Source: Pseudarthrobacter sulfonivorans (GTDB taxonomy: Bacteria; Actinomycetota; Actinomycetes; Actinomycetales; Micrococcaceae). From it: a stretch of DNA of 64,000 nucleotides. The stretch spans positions 1,364,001-1,428,000 of the forward strand of contig NZ_CP013747.1 in assembly GCF_001484605.1 (NCBI RefSeq), given 5' to 3'. The position numbers and the translations under genes are program-made. This document shows positions 1 to 8,308 of this stretch, piece after piece. The notes below the pieces were generated by a model that saw nothing but the letters and a program-made list of their open reading frames with translations, was not told the DNA's origin and did not search any database. Within the stretch, counting starts at the first letter, position 1, and each line of letters begins with the position of its first letter.

Positions 1-958
1 TCTGGGCCTCGACGCCTGCCTCGCAGCAGGCTGCGGTGGCGTAGCCATCCCAGGCGGTGGGTCCGCCGATTTCGCCGCGGAGCGCAGCGTCCACCCAGGA
101 CTGGATTTCGACATCGTAGGCTGCGCCGAAACGTTCTTCGAAACCTGGGGTGACGTTGCCGCCCCAACGCCCGGCGCTGCGGGTGTACGGGCCCTTATCA
201 CCCCCGATGCTCACGATGCCTTCTTCGAAGGATGCCTGCGTGGCGACTTGGTAGCCGAACTTGGCGTTGACGTAGATCTCGACGTCGGCCAGGACGCCGG
301 ATTCGGTTTCGAGCAGTACGTGCTGCGGATCGTGCTGGCCAGCCGGTGCGTTCTTCGTGGCCTTGCCCAAGCGGACCTGGACACTGGTGATTTCTTCGCC
401 GGTGAAGAAACGGATGGCGTCGAACTCGTGCACCACGGAGTCGTTGATGAGCATCTCGTTGGTGAAGCCGGTGGGCGTAGTGGGGTTGCGGTGCTGGTGG
501 TGGAGCATCAGCAGCTCCCCCAGCTCGCCGTCGCGGATGACTGAGCTCAGGGCGGCGTATTCGGCGTCGAAGCGGCGCATAAAGCCCACCTGGATGCGCT
601 TGTGTCCCAGCGCCGTTTCGGCCTGGACAACTTTCCACGCACTTTCGGCGTCAGGGGTGAGCGGCTTTTCGCAGAGGATCGGGAAACCCTTCTCGAGCGC
701 CTTGTACAGGATTTCCTCGTGGAGGAAGCCCGGCGTGGCAATCAGCACGGCGTTGACGTCCCCGTTGTTGAGCGCCTCGTCGGCGCTGGCAAGCGCCACG
801 GCACCGTCGATGCCTTCGATGGCGGCCTGGGCACGGGAGAGGTCAACGTCGACGACGGCGGCCACTTCGGCGCCGTGGATGCGCGTGCTGAGGCGCTTGA
901 TGTGGTCCGCACCCATGCGGCCTGCGCCGATGACGGCAACGCGGAGAATGTCAGTCAT
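1..958 (-). CDS. iolG: Inositol 2-dehydrogenase (Gfo/Idh/MocA family), 3' end cut by window edge
   Basis: NAD-dependent oxidation of myo-inositol to scyllo-inosose, the first step of inositol catabolism, in the cytosol. The frame opens with ATG at 958, preceded by AAGGA seven bases upstream, and stays open to base 1, so about 319 codons are visible and the C-terminus is missing. The N-terminal Rossmann motif GAGRMG is at residues 11-16. The EKP motif typical of Gfo/Idh/MocA dehydrogenases, whose Lys is catalytic, is at residues 97-99. It is the last visible gene of the iol operon, 37 bases after iolE. The family also contains scyllo-inositol and other sugar dehydrogenases, so the exact substrate is inferred from the neighbours. 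Confidence 0.85.
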   Translation of the reverse strand, partial: MTDILRVAVIGAGRMGADHIKRLSTRIHGAEVAAVVDVDLSRAQAAIEGIDGAVALASADEALNNGDVNAVLIATPGFLHEEILYKALEKGFPILCEKPLTPDAESAWKVVQAETALGHKRIQVGFMRRFDAEYAALSSVIRDGELGELLMLHHQHRNPTTPTGFTNEMLINDSVVHEFDAIRFFTGEEITSVQVRLGKATKNAPAGQHDPQHVLLETESGVLADVEIYVNAKFGYQVATQASFEEGIVSIGGDKGPYTRSAGRWGGNVTPGFEERFGAAYDVEIQSWVDAALRGEIGGPTAWDGYATAACCEAGVEAQ

Positions 959-995
959 TGTTCTGTCCTTAGTATCGGGTGCTAGGTATCGGGGG

Positions 996-1913
996 TCAGC
1001 TGACAGTGGTGCGGGAGCCGCAGGACAGCAGGTAGTTGCGGGTTCGCTTGGCGATGGGCATCGGCACGTCGAAGGACACCGGGTACATGTCCTGTTCGAC
1101 GATGCCGAAGATCGGCCGGTTGAGCCCCTCCACCGCCTCGATGACGGCGCGCAGGTCCGGGAGACCGTTCGGCGGCTCTGTCATAACGCCGGCCAGGTTT
1201 GCGGCTGCCCAAGTCATGTTTTCGTCGTTGACCTTCTTCAGGATGTCCGGGTTGATCTGCTTCAGGTGCAGGTAGCCGATGCGGTCCGGGTAGTTCTTGA
1301 TCAGCTCAAGGCTGGACGCTCCGCAGTACTCGGCGTGGCCGGTGTCCAGGCACAGATTCAGGTATTCGGGGTCCGTTGAGGCCAGCAGGGTCTCGATGTC
1401 CTGCTGCGCGCCAACGTGCGAATCGGCGTGTGAGTGGAACTGCTGCTTCAGGCCGAAGTCCTCCAGCAGGACTTTGCCCATGCGGTTGTGGCCGGCGAAG
1501 AGGTCAGCCCACTGTTCCTGTGAGAGCTCGCCGCTCTCCACTGCCTCACCGGTGACATCGTCGCGCCACATGGCGGGAATGACCACAATGTGCTCGCCGC
1601 CCATGGCTGCCGTCAGTTCGGCCACCTTGCGGGCCGGCTCCCAGGCTTCGTCGTATTGCTTGGCGCCGCGGTGGAATGCCGTGAAGACCGTCCCTGCGGT
1701 GACCTTCAGATCGCGGGCCTTGAGCTCCTCGGCCAGCCGCGTGGGATCGTTCGGCAGGTAGCCGTAGGGGCCCAGTTCGATCCACTTGTAGCCGGATTCG
1801 GCCACTTCGTCGAGGAACCGTTCCCACGGGGTCTGCTTGGGGTCGTCGGCGAACCAGACGCCCCAGGAGTCCGGCGCGGTGCCGATGATGAGTTTGTTCT
1901 CTTTGTCTGTCAT
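996..1913 (-). CDS. iolE: Inosose dehydratase-like TIM-barrel protein (IolE)
   Basis: Probable 2-keto-myo-inositol dehydratase, which converts scyllo-inosose to the diketone hydrolysed by IolD. The 305-residue protein has the sugar-phosphate isomerase/epimerase TIM-barrel pattern: an early GTAPDSWGVWF segment, a QFHSHADSHVG strand with metal-type His residues, LCLDTGHAEY and a C-terminal GIVEQDMY strand carrying a Glu. I chose ATG 1913 (MTDKENK); an upstream extension in frame has no family resemblance. It lies 49 bases after mmsA and 37 bases before iolG. The related isomerase IolH shares this fold, so the dehydratase assignment rests on the cluster. Confidence 0.82.
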   Translation of the reverse strand: MTDKENKLIIGTAPDSWGVWFADDPKQTPWERFLDEVAESGYKWIELGPYGYLPNDPTRLAEELKARDLKVTAGTVFTAFHRGAKQYDEAWEPARKVAELTAAMGGEHIVVIPAMWRDDVTGEAVESGELSQEQWADLFAGHNRMGKVLLEDFGLKQQFHSHADSHVGAQQDIETLLASTDPEYLNLCLDTGHAEYCGASSLELIKNYPDRIGYLHLKQINPDILKKVNDENMTWAAANLAGVMTEPPNGLPDLRAVIEAVEGLNRPIFGIVEQDMYPVSFDVPMPIAKRTRNYLLSCGSRTTVS

Positions 1914-1962
1914 GACAGCGTTGTCTTTTCTGTGTTGTCGGGCCGGTAGGGTCGGGCGTGGG

Positions 1963-3600
1963 TCAGTCCCGCCGTCCGCGCCCTTCGGAAGCATCGTCGG
2001 CCCGTCCAGGGACGGCGTCCTCTCCTACGGCCAGCTCGTCAGGGAGTCCCTCCGCGATTCCATCGTGCCGGACTTGGTGGCTGTCGTCGGCGTGGGAGGG
2101 AAAGTTGTAGGAGGCGCCGGAGGCGTGGCTGGCTTCAGGCCAGCGTGACGTGATGACTTTGCCGCGGGTGTAGAAGGAGACGCCTTCGGGGCCGTAGATG
2201 TGCTTGTCGCCGAAGAGTGAGGCTTTCCAGCCGCCGAAGGAGTGGTAGGCGACCGGTACGGGCAGGGGCACGTTGATGCCGATCATGCCGACGGTGACGG
2301 AGCGCTGGAATTTGCGGGCGTTGGCGCCGGAGGAGGTGAAGATGGCGGTGCCGTTGCCGTAGGGGTTGGCGTTGATCAGGGCGATGCCTGCGTCCAGGTC
2401 CTCCACCCGGACCACGACGAGGACCGGTCCGAAGATTTCCTCCGTGTAGGCGGTCATTTCGGTCTTGACGTGGTCCAGGACGGTGGGGCCGACCCAGAAG
2501 CCTTCCTCGTGGCCGGGGACCACCAGGTCGCGGCCGTCCACCACCATCGCCGCTCCCGCGGCTTCGGCTTCGGTGACGATCCGGACGATGCGTTCCTTGG
2601 AGGCCGGGGTGATGACCGGGCCCATTTCGGCGTCGGGAGCGGTGCCGTTGTTGACCTTGACGGCGAGCGCGCGCTCCTCGACCTTTTTCACGATCAGGTC
2701 TGCGGCGTCACCGACGGCGACGGCGACGGAGATGGCCATGCAGCGTTCCCCGGCGGAACCGAAGGCGGCGGCGGCGAGGTGGTCAGCTGCGTTGTCGAGG
2801 TCGGCGTCAGGCATCACGATGGCGTGGTTCTTCGCGCCGCCCAGGGCCTGAACGCGCTTGCCGTGCTTGATGGCGGTCTCGTGGACGTACTGGGCGATCG
2901 GGGTGGAACCCACGAAGGAGATGCCGTCCACGTCCGGGTGGGTCAGGAGCCCCTCCACGGTTTCCTTGTCGCCGTGCAGGACCTGGAACACGCCGTCGGG
3001 CAGGCCTGCCTGCTTCCACAGCTTGGCCAGCAGCATCGACGCGGAGGGGTCCCGCTCGGAGGGCTTGAGGATGAAGGCATTGCCGGTGGCGATGGCCATC
3101 GGCGCCATCCACAGCGGCACCATGACCGGGAAGTTGAACGGGGTGATGCCGGCGACGACGCCCAGGGGCTCGCGGAACGAGAAGACGTCGATGCCGGTGG
3201 AGACCTGGTCGGAGTAGTCGCCCTTGAGCAGTTGCGGGATGCCGCAGGCGAACTCGATGACCTCCAGGCCGCGGCCGATCTCGCCCTTGGCGTCGGAGAG
3301 GACCTTGCCGTGTTCGGCGGTGATCAGCTCGGCGAGCTCGCCAACATGGGACGCGACGAGCTCGCGGAACTTGAACAAGACGGCGGTGCGCTTGGCCAGG
3401 GAGATGTCACCCCAGCTGTCGGCGGCGGCACGGGCAGCGGCAACAGTGGCATCGAGGTCCGCCCGGTTGGCCAACCGCAGCTCGCCGGAGACGGCGCCCG
3501 TGGCCGGGTTGTAGACCGGCTGGGTGCGGGTGCCAACGCCGGCGGTCTCTGCCCCGTTGATGAAGTGGTTGATGGTGGTGGTGACGGTCGTCGTTGACAT
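1963..3600 (-). CDS. mmsA: Methylmalonate-semialdehyde dehydrogenase (CoA-acylating)
   Basis: Converts malonate semialdehyde from inositol breakdown to acetyl-CoA and CO2, and can also serve valine catabolism. The 545-residue protein is a full aldehyde dehydrogenase. Its nucleophilic Cys287 lies in GERCMA, and it has an EIFGPVL segment and the typical MmsA ending SRWPEA...NFPSHAD near residue 505. About 40 further residues follow that usual end; they are polar, rich in Asp, Glu and Arg, and have no family support. ATG 3600 follows AAAGGAAG. The gene lies between iolD and iolE, so its main role here is inositol use (the IolA role). Confidence 0.93.
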   Translation of the reverse strand: MSTTTVTTTINHFINGAETAGVGTRTQPVYNPATGAVSGELRLANRADLDATVAAARAAADSWGDISLAKRTAVLFKFRELVASHVGELAELITAEHGKVLSDAKGEIGRGLEVIEFACGIPQLLKGDYSDQVSTGIDVFSFREPLGVVAGITPFNFPVMVPLWMAPMAIATGNAFILKPSERDPSASMLLAKLWKQAGLPDGVFQVLHGDKETVEGLLTHPDVDGISFVGSTPIAQYVHETAIKHGKRVQALGGAKNHAIVMPDADLDNAADHLAAAAFGSAGERCMAISVAVAVGDAADLIVKKVEERALAVKVNNGTAPDAEMGPVITPASKERIVRIVTEAEAAGAAMVVDGRDLVVPGHEEGFWVGPTVLDHVKTEMTAYTEEIFGPVLVVVRVEDLDAGIALINANPYGNGTAIFTSSGANARKFQRSVTVGMIGINVPLPVPVAYHSFGGWKASLFGDKHIYGPEGVSFYTRGKVITSRWPEASHASGASYNFPSHADDSHQVRHDGIAEGLPDELAVGEDAVPGRADDASEGRGRRD

Positions 3601-3630
3601 GGTGTTGGACTTCCTTTGGTCTGTGGGGGT

Positions 3631-5586
3631 CTAACCGAGCAGTTTGCGCTGGCGGTTCTTGTGGTCGGTATAGGTCTTGAAGGCCTGCTGCGTGGAGTCG
3701 AGGTCCGAGACCTGGGAGACGGGAACGTCCCACCAGGACTCGGAGCTGGGCGCGTCCAGCAGCGGATCGGATTCGACGTGGATCAGGATGGGCCCGCTGC
3801 GTTCAGGCGCGGCCTTGGCGTCCCGGATGGCCTGCTCGAGTTCGGCGATGACCTTCTCCCCCGGTTCGATCCGGATCACCTTCACGCCGAGGCTTTCGGC
3901 GTTCAGGGCCAAGTCCACCGGCAGGGTCTCGCCTTCGTCGAAGCTGTGCTGCTCCTCGTTCAGCGCCCGGTACTGGGTGCCGAACCGCTGCGAACCCAGC
4001 ATCTCGGACAGGGATCCAATGGAGGCGTAGCCGTGGTTCTGGATCAGGACCACAATCAGCTTGATCCGTTCGGCGACGGCGGTCACCAGTTCGGTGTGCA
4101 TCATCAGGTAGGAACCGTCCCCCACCATGACCACAACGTCGCGCTGCGCCCCGCCGCGCGCGGCCTCTGCCAGCGCTGCACGCTTGACGCCTAGCCCGCC
4201 GGGGATTTCGTAGCCCATGCAGGAGTACGCGTATTCCACGTGGTAGCCGAAGGGGTCCCGGACGCGCCACATCTTGTGCAGGTCCCCGGGCAGGGAACCC
4301 GCGGCGCAGATGACGACGTCGGCCGCGTCCATGGCCCGGGACGTGGCGCCGATGATCTCGTTCTGGGCCGGCAGCGGGGTGAAGCGGGTGTCGAAGGCTT
4401 CGTCGACGGTGGCGTCCCAGCGCTTCTTCTCAGCGGCGATCGTCGCTTCGAGATCCGCGCCGATACGGTAGCCGCCCATGGCCTGGTTCAGCTTGACCAG
4501 GGCCTTGCGGGCATCGGCGACGATCGGCAGGGAGGTGCCGTGCTTGTACGCGTCGATGGGGGCGACGTTGATGTTGATGAACCGCACGTCCGGGTTCTGG
4601 AACGCGGTCCGCGAGGCGGTGGTGAAGTCCTCATAGCGGGTACCGATGCCGATGATCACGTCCGCCTCGGCAGCGATGGCGTTCGCCGCCGTCGTCCCTG
4701 TGGAGCCGATCGCACCGAGCGAGAACTTGTGGTCCCACGGCAGGACGCCGACTCCGGCCTGGGTGTTGCCCACCGGGATGCCCGTCAACTCAGCAAATGC
4801 TGCGAGTTCCTCGTTGGCGTAGGCGTACAGGACACCGCCACCGGCGATGATCAGCGGGCGCTTCGCGGCACGGATGGCCTCGGCGGCGCGGCGGATGTCC
4901 TCGTCGTCGGCCTCGGGGCGGCGGATGCGCCACTCGCGTTCGGCCAGGAACTCCTCAGGCACGTCGAAGGCCTCGGCCTGGACATCCTGCGGCAGCGAGA
5001 TGGTGACGGCACCGGTCTCGGCCGGATCCGTCAGGACGCGCAGGCCGTGGTGGAACGCCGAGAACAGCTGCTCCGGGCGGGAGACCCGGTCAAAGAACTT
5101 GGACAGCGGCCGGAACGCGTCGTTGACGGTGATGTCGTAGGCGTAGGGCTGCTCGAGCTGCTGCAGGACCGGGTCCGCGGCGCGGGTGGCAAAGGTGTCG
5201 CTGGGCAGCAGCAGCACGGGCAGCCGGTTGGTGGTGGCCAATGCGGCTCCGGTGAGGAGGTTCGAGGATCCCGGACCGATGGAGGTGCTGATGGCAAACG
5301 TCTGGCGGCGGCGTGTGTGCCGGGCGTAGCCCACGGCCTGGTGCACCTGGGCCTGCTCGTTGCGGCCCTGGTAGTACGGCATGATGGACGGGTCCGCGGC
5401 CTGGTACTGCTTCAGGGCCTGTCCGACGCCGGCAACGTTCCCGTGCCCGAAGATGCCGAACGTCCCCGGAATCAGCCGCTCCCGGTAGTCCTCGGTGCCG
5501 ATGCGGTCCACCGTGTACTGCTTGGAAAGGTACTCGACGACGGCCTGCGCGACTGTCATTCTGCGTGTTGCTGTTCCTGTACTCAT
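3631..5586 (-). CDS. iolD: Trihydroxycyclohexane-1,2-dione hydrolase (IolD)
   Basis: Thiamine diphosphate-dependent ring-opening hydrolase of the inositol pathway, producing 5-deoxyglucuronate. The 651-residue protein has the three-domain architecture of ThDP enzymes: an N-terminal PYR domain (GHGNVAGVGQ region), a central domain with a GTRYEDFTT segment, and a C-terminal PP domain with the ThDP/Mg motif starting VGDGSY and the Asn-bearing QNHGYASIG segment. ATG 5586 is preceded by GGAG at ten bases. An in-frame extension upstream overlaps the aldolase gene and is Arg/Pro-rich noise. The gap to the aldolase stop codon is seven bases, so the genes are cotranscribed. Confidence 0.93.
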   Translation of the reverse strand: MSTGTATRRMTVAQAVVEYLSKQYTVDRIGTEDYRERLIPGTFGIFGHGNVAGVGQALKQYQAADPSIMPYYQGRNEQAQVHQAVGYARHTRRRQTFAISTSIGPGSSNLLTGAALATTNRLPVLLLPSDTFATRAADPVLQQLEQPYAYDITVNDAFRPLSKFFDRVSRPEQLFSAFHHGLRVLTDPAETGAVTISLPQDVQAEAFDVPEEFLAEREWRIRRPEADDEDIRRAAEAIRAAKRPLIIAGGGVLYAYANEELAAFAELTGIPVGNTQAGVGVLPWDHKFSLGAIGSTGTTAANAIAAEADVIIGIGTRYEDFTTASRTAFQNPDVRFININVAPIDAYKHGTSLPIVADARKALVKLNQAMGGYRIGADLEATIAAEKKRWDATVDEAFDTRFTPLPAQNEIIGATSRAMDAADVVICAAGSLPGDLHKMWRVRDPFGYHVEYAYSCMGYEIPGGLGVKRAALAEAARGGAQRDVVVMVGDGSYLMMHTELVTAVAERIKLIVVLIQNHGYASIGSLSEMLGSQRFGTQYRALNEEQHSFDEGETLPVDLALNAESLGVKVIRIEPGEKVIAELEQAIRDAKAAPERSGPILIHVESDPLLDAPSSESWWDVPVSQVSDLDSTQQAFKTYTDHKNRQRKLLG

Positions 5587-5593
5587 TGAGACG

Positions 5594-6517
5594 TTACTCC
5601 GATACTTTCGCTGATGACTGCAGCACCGGCGTCTTGAGCAGCGAGGCGGCGGTGGCGACGGCCCCGGCCACATCGCCGTCGGCCGGGTACAGCAACGTCC
5701 GCCCCACGGTGAGGCCCTGGACGCCGGGCAGGGCCAGGGCCGCCTGCCAGCTGGCGAAGACCTCGTCCTGGGTGCCTTCCGGGTCCCCGCCGAGGAGCAC
5801 GGTGGGCAGCGTGGTGGCCGCCATGACGCGTTCCATCTCGGCCACCACGGGCAGCTTCATCCAGGTGTAGGCGCTCGTGGAGCCCAGGCCCTGGGCGATC
5901 GCGATGGACTTGATGACCCCGTCCGGGCTGAGGTCGTTGCGGACCTTGCCGTTCTGCCAGACCGAGAGGAACGGTTCCACCATGGCGATCAGCTTGCGTG
6001 CGGCGAGGGAGTCGACGGCCCGAGCCGTGGCTTCCAGTGCGGAGGCGGTGTCCGGGTCGCCGAGGCAGATGCGGGTCAGCATCTTCCCGCCGTCGGCGCC
6101 CAGGGCTTCCAGGGCTGCAGCCGTATGGCCGGTGAAACGGTCATCGATTTCGTTGACGAGCCCGGCCAGGCCACCGCGGTTCATCGAGCCGAAGACCAGC
6201 TTGCCTTCCAGGGCCCCCAGCAGGAGCAGGTCATCCATAATGTCCGGGGACGCCAGGACACCGTCCACGGCGGGATTTGCCAAGGCGATCTGCAAGCGGT
6301 CCAACAAATCGCGGCGGTCCGCCATGGCCACCGGATCGTTTCCCACGGAGAGGGCTCCGCGGGCCGGGTGGTCGGCGGCAACGATGAAGTTCTGCACACC
6401 ATACTTCAACCCCGGGTGGCGGCGACGCGTGGTTGCCGCGCGGGCAACGGCATCGGGGTCTTCGAGCCGGAGGGCGCTCAGGTGCTGGTAGCGGCGGGGA
6501 TCATCGTTGGCGCTCAA
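5594..6517 (-). CDS. Cgl0159-type (beta/alpha)8 aldolase-like protein of the iol operon
   Basis: A 307-residue protein resembling the Cgl0159-type TIM-barrel proteins found in actinobacterial inositol clusters, related to class I aldolases of the DeoC/LacD kind. Visible features are FIVAADHPARGAL near the N-terminus, DGVLASPDIMDDL, KLVFGSMNRGG, a Lys-bearing YTWMKLPVV strand, and a phosphate-site-like LGGDPEGTQ plus GLTVGRTLLYP. It sits directly after iolC, where the 2-deoxy-5-keto-gluconate-6-phosphate aldolase (IolJ) would be expected; no other aldolase candidate is visible, so that reaction is inferred. The start is TTG at 6517 with GGAG seven bases upstream, overlapping the iolC stop as TTGA. 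Confidence 0.8.
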   Translation of the reverse strand: MSANDDPRRYQHLSALRLEDPDAVARAATTRRRHPGLKYGVQNFIVAADHPARGALSVGNDPVAMADRRDLLDRLQIALANPAVDGVLASPDIMDDLLLLGALEGKLVFGSMNRGGLAGLVNEIDDRFTGHTAAALEALGADGGKMLTRICLGDPDTASALEATARAVDSLAARKLIAMVEPFLSVWQNGKVRNDLSPDGVIKSIAIAQGLGSTSAYTWMKLPVVAEMERVMAATTLPTVLLGGDPEGTQDEVFASWQAALALPGVQGLTVGRTLLYPADGDVAGAVATAASLLKTPVLQSSAKVSE

Positions 6518-7548
6518 GACGCTGCTCCTTCGGAAACTGTGGTGTGGGACGGGCGTGAGGCGGCGGCACCGGCCAGGGCGGGTACCAGGCGGCCGCGTTC
6601 GGCCAGCAGCGAGGTGACTTCCTCCGGCGTGGGCATGGCGTCGGCGCAGGAAAGACGGGAGGCCACAATGGCGCCGGCGGCGTTGGCGTAATCGAGGACC
6701 TGGGCCAGCGGCCAGCCGGACAGCAGTCCGTGGCAGAAGGCTCCACCAAACGAGTCGCCGGCACCGAGGCCGTTGAGGGTTTCCACCGGGACCGGCGCGG
6801 AGACAACGCGTTCGGTGCGGGTCTTTGCCATCACGCCTTCCGGCCCAAGCTTGACGACGGCGATCTCGACGCCGGCGGCCAGCAGCCGGTCGGCCTGTTC
6901 GTCAGGGGTTCCTTCGCCCACGGCGACGGCGCATTCCTTGTCGTTGCCGATAGCCACCGTGACGTGCGGCAGGATCTTTGCAACCTCGGCCCGGGCTTCC
7001 TCTTCGGAAGCCCAGAACATGGGCCGGTAGTCCAGGTCCAGGATGGTGTACTGGCCTTCCTTGAGACCGGTCCGGGGACGGGCAGCATGGGCGGCCAGGT
7101 GAGCCTCGCGGCTGGGCTCCTGGCACAAACCAGTCACCGTCGACCAGAAGATCCCGGCCTCGCGGATGGCTACCAGGTCCAGCTCCGCGGCCTTGATCTG
7201 CAGGTCAGGCGCCGTGGGGAAACGCCCATAGAAGTAGAGCGGAAAATCATCCGGCGGCATGATGGCGCAGAACGTCACCGCGGTGGGCCATTCCTTCACC
7301 GGCGTAACGAATGTATCGTCCACGTTGAACTTGCGCAGTTCACGGTGGAGGTATTTCCCGAAGGCGTCGTCGCCGGTGCGCGTGATCACGCCTGCATTGC
7401 GGCCATGCCGCGCCGCGGCCACGGCCACATTGGATGGGGAACCTCCGAGGTACTTTCCGAAGGACGTGACATCCTCCAGATCCACCCCGATGTCGTTCGG
7501 GTAGATATCAACACTGATGCGCCCGATCGTGAGCAGTTCGTGGGTCAC
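6514..7548 (-). CDS. iolC: 5-dehydro-2-deoxygluconokinase (IolC)
   Basis: PfkB/ribokinase-family kinase that phosphorylates 2-deoxy-5-keto-gluconate. The N-terminal strand ELLTIGRISVDIYP and the KYLGGSPSNVAVAAAR motif match IolC, and the C-terminal signature NGLGAGDSFGGAF carries the catalytic Asp. I chose GTG at 7548 (344 residues), where AGAAAGG lies 12 bases upstream and the protein aligns with the family start. An ATG at 7581 would add 11 residues but has no clear ribosome site. The stop overlaps the aldolase start by four bases. The operator-like copies at 7667-7701 lie upstream. Confidence 0.92.
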   Translation of the reverse strand: MTHELLTIGRISVDIYPNDIGVDLEDVTSFGKYLGGSPSNVAVAAARHGRNAGVITRTGDDAFGKYLHRELRKFNVDDTFVTPVKEWPTAVTFCAIMPPDDFPLYFYGRFPTAPDLQIKAAELDLVAIREAGIFWSTVTGLCQEPSREAHLAAHAARPRTGLKEGQYTILDLDYRPMFWASEEEARAEVAKILPHVTVAIGNDKECAVAVGEGTPDEQADRLLAAGVEIAVVKLGPEGVMAKTRTERVVSAPVPVETLNGLGAGDSFGGAFCHGLLSGWPLAQVLDYANAAGAIVASRLSCADAMPTPEEVTSLLAERGRLVPALAGAAASRPSHTTVSEGAAS

Positions 7549-7666
7549 GGTAATCGCGGACCTTTCTGGTTTGAGCTCCATACCCTGTACGGCAAGAGCT
7601 AGAGCTCGGGTTCCTGGCCGGGCCCCCGTGAGCGGGGCCACAACCACTACCTTGCCCTAGAATCAT

Positions 7667-7701
7667 TGTCCTGTCAAAGGTTTGTACTGACATATTTACA
7701 A
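7667..7701. promoter_or_regulatory. Paired operator-like sites upstream of iolC (IolR-like)
   Basis: Two tandem copies of one element: TTGTCCTGTCAAA at 7667-7679 and TTGTACTGACATA at 7682-7694, the second continuing to TTTACAA. A third copy is upstream of the tautomerase gene at 8157. The core resembles the KGWCHTRACA motif I recall for the GntR-type repressor IolR of Corynebacterium glutamicum, each copy here missing it at one position. The position between the tautomerase stop and iolC fits an internal operator for the catabolic genes. Confidence 0.5.
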
Positions 7702-7734
7702 CCTGCATTAGACGCCAAATTGACGCCCTCCCGA

Positions 7735-8139
7735 TTACTTCCGGGGGACCGCCAGCTCGCCCGTGACATACTGCGCCCGCCCGAAGCCGAACGACCAGTC
7801 ACCGGCCGCATTCTCGACATATCCGATAAACACGTCCTCACCGGCAATATCAAGTTCCGCCAGCCGGTCGGCGATCGCCGCAAAGAGGGATTGCTTGGCC
7901 GCCTGGCTCCGGCCGCCCTGGGTAAAGATCTGGATCATCACCACATCGGGGGTGCGCTCGAAGCCGAGCCCTGCATCCTGGGCGAAAATCTGGCCCTGCG
8001 GGTGCTCCGTGAGAACGTGGAAGTAGTCGCGCTCCGGGATGGCATACTCTGCGAGGATGGCATCATGGATGCCCCGGCTCAAGCGCTGCAACTGTTCGGC
8101 GCTGCGCCCTTGATTAACATCGATTCGTACCAGCGGCAT
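7735..8139 (-). CDS. Tautomerase family protein (4-oxalocrotonate tautomerase superfamily)
   Basis: A 134-residue cytosolic protein that should act through an N-terminal proline: translation begins MPLVRID, so Pro becomes residue 1 after Met removal. The sequence has the long-form tautomerase pattern with a YFHVLTEHPQGQIF segment and GGRSQAAKQSLFAAI. Substrate unknown. It is the first gene on the strand that carries the inositol operon, about 190 bases before iolC, and has its own copy of the iol-type operator 18 bases upstream of the start codon. A role in isomerising a keto/enol inositol intermediate is inference from this position. Confidence 0.82.
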   Translation of the reverse strand: MPLVRIDVNQGRSAEQLQRLSRGIHDAILAEYAIPERDYFHVLTEHPQGQIFAQDAGLGFERTPDVVMIQIFTQGGRSQAAKQSLFAAIADRLAELDIAGEDVFIGYVENAAGDWSFGFGRAQYVTGELAVPRK

Positions 8140-8156
8140 TTTTCATCTCCCTGAAG

Positions 8157-8178
8157 TTTGTCCTGACATACTAACAAA
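8157..8178. promoter_or_regulatory. Operator-like site upstream of the tautomerase gene (IolR-like)
   Basis: TTTGTCCTGACATACTAACA begins here and matches TTTGTACTGACATATTTACA at 7681 in 17 of 20 positions. The core TGTCCTGACA fits the recalled C. glutamicum IolR consensus KGWCHTRACA at all ten positions. It is 18 bases before the tautomerase start codon, a place where a repressor would block initiation or elongation. Confidence 0.55.
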
Positions 8179-8240
8179 CTTCCGAGAGGATCGGCAAGGA
8201 AAATCCCAGGTAGCCCTTCCGCCCCGGCGAGGCCGGGGGT

Positions 8241-8288
8241 ATGGTTAAACAACCATATAGTTGATCAATGATTTAGTTGATTAATGAT
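8241..8288. promoter_or_regulatory. Operator/promoter repeats in front of the ArsR-type regulator
   Basis: An inverted repeat ATGGTT-AAAC-AACCAT (8241-8256) is followed by two direct copies of TAGTTGATyAATGAT at 8258-8272 and 8274-8288, phased 16 bases apart. The stretch is AT-rich in a GC-rich genome and ends 20 bases before the ATG. Autoregulation by the ArsR-type protein is the natural reading. Confidence 0.55.
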
Positions 8289-8308
8289 CCAGAAAGGACT
8301 GCACCACG

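Noticed and set aside
2242..3597. A 451-codon open frame opposite mmsA
   Set aside because: It is antisense to a clear gene, and its Gly/Val/Asp-rich translation is what third-position GC bias produces. No motif.
4240..5589. A 449-codon open frame opposite iolD
   Set aside because: Same composition artefact; iolD has full ThDP-enzyme motifs on the other strand.
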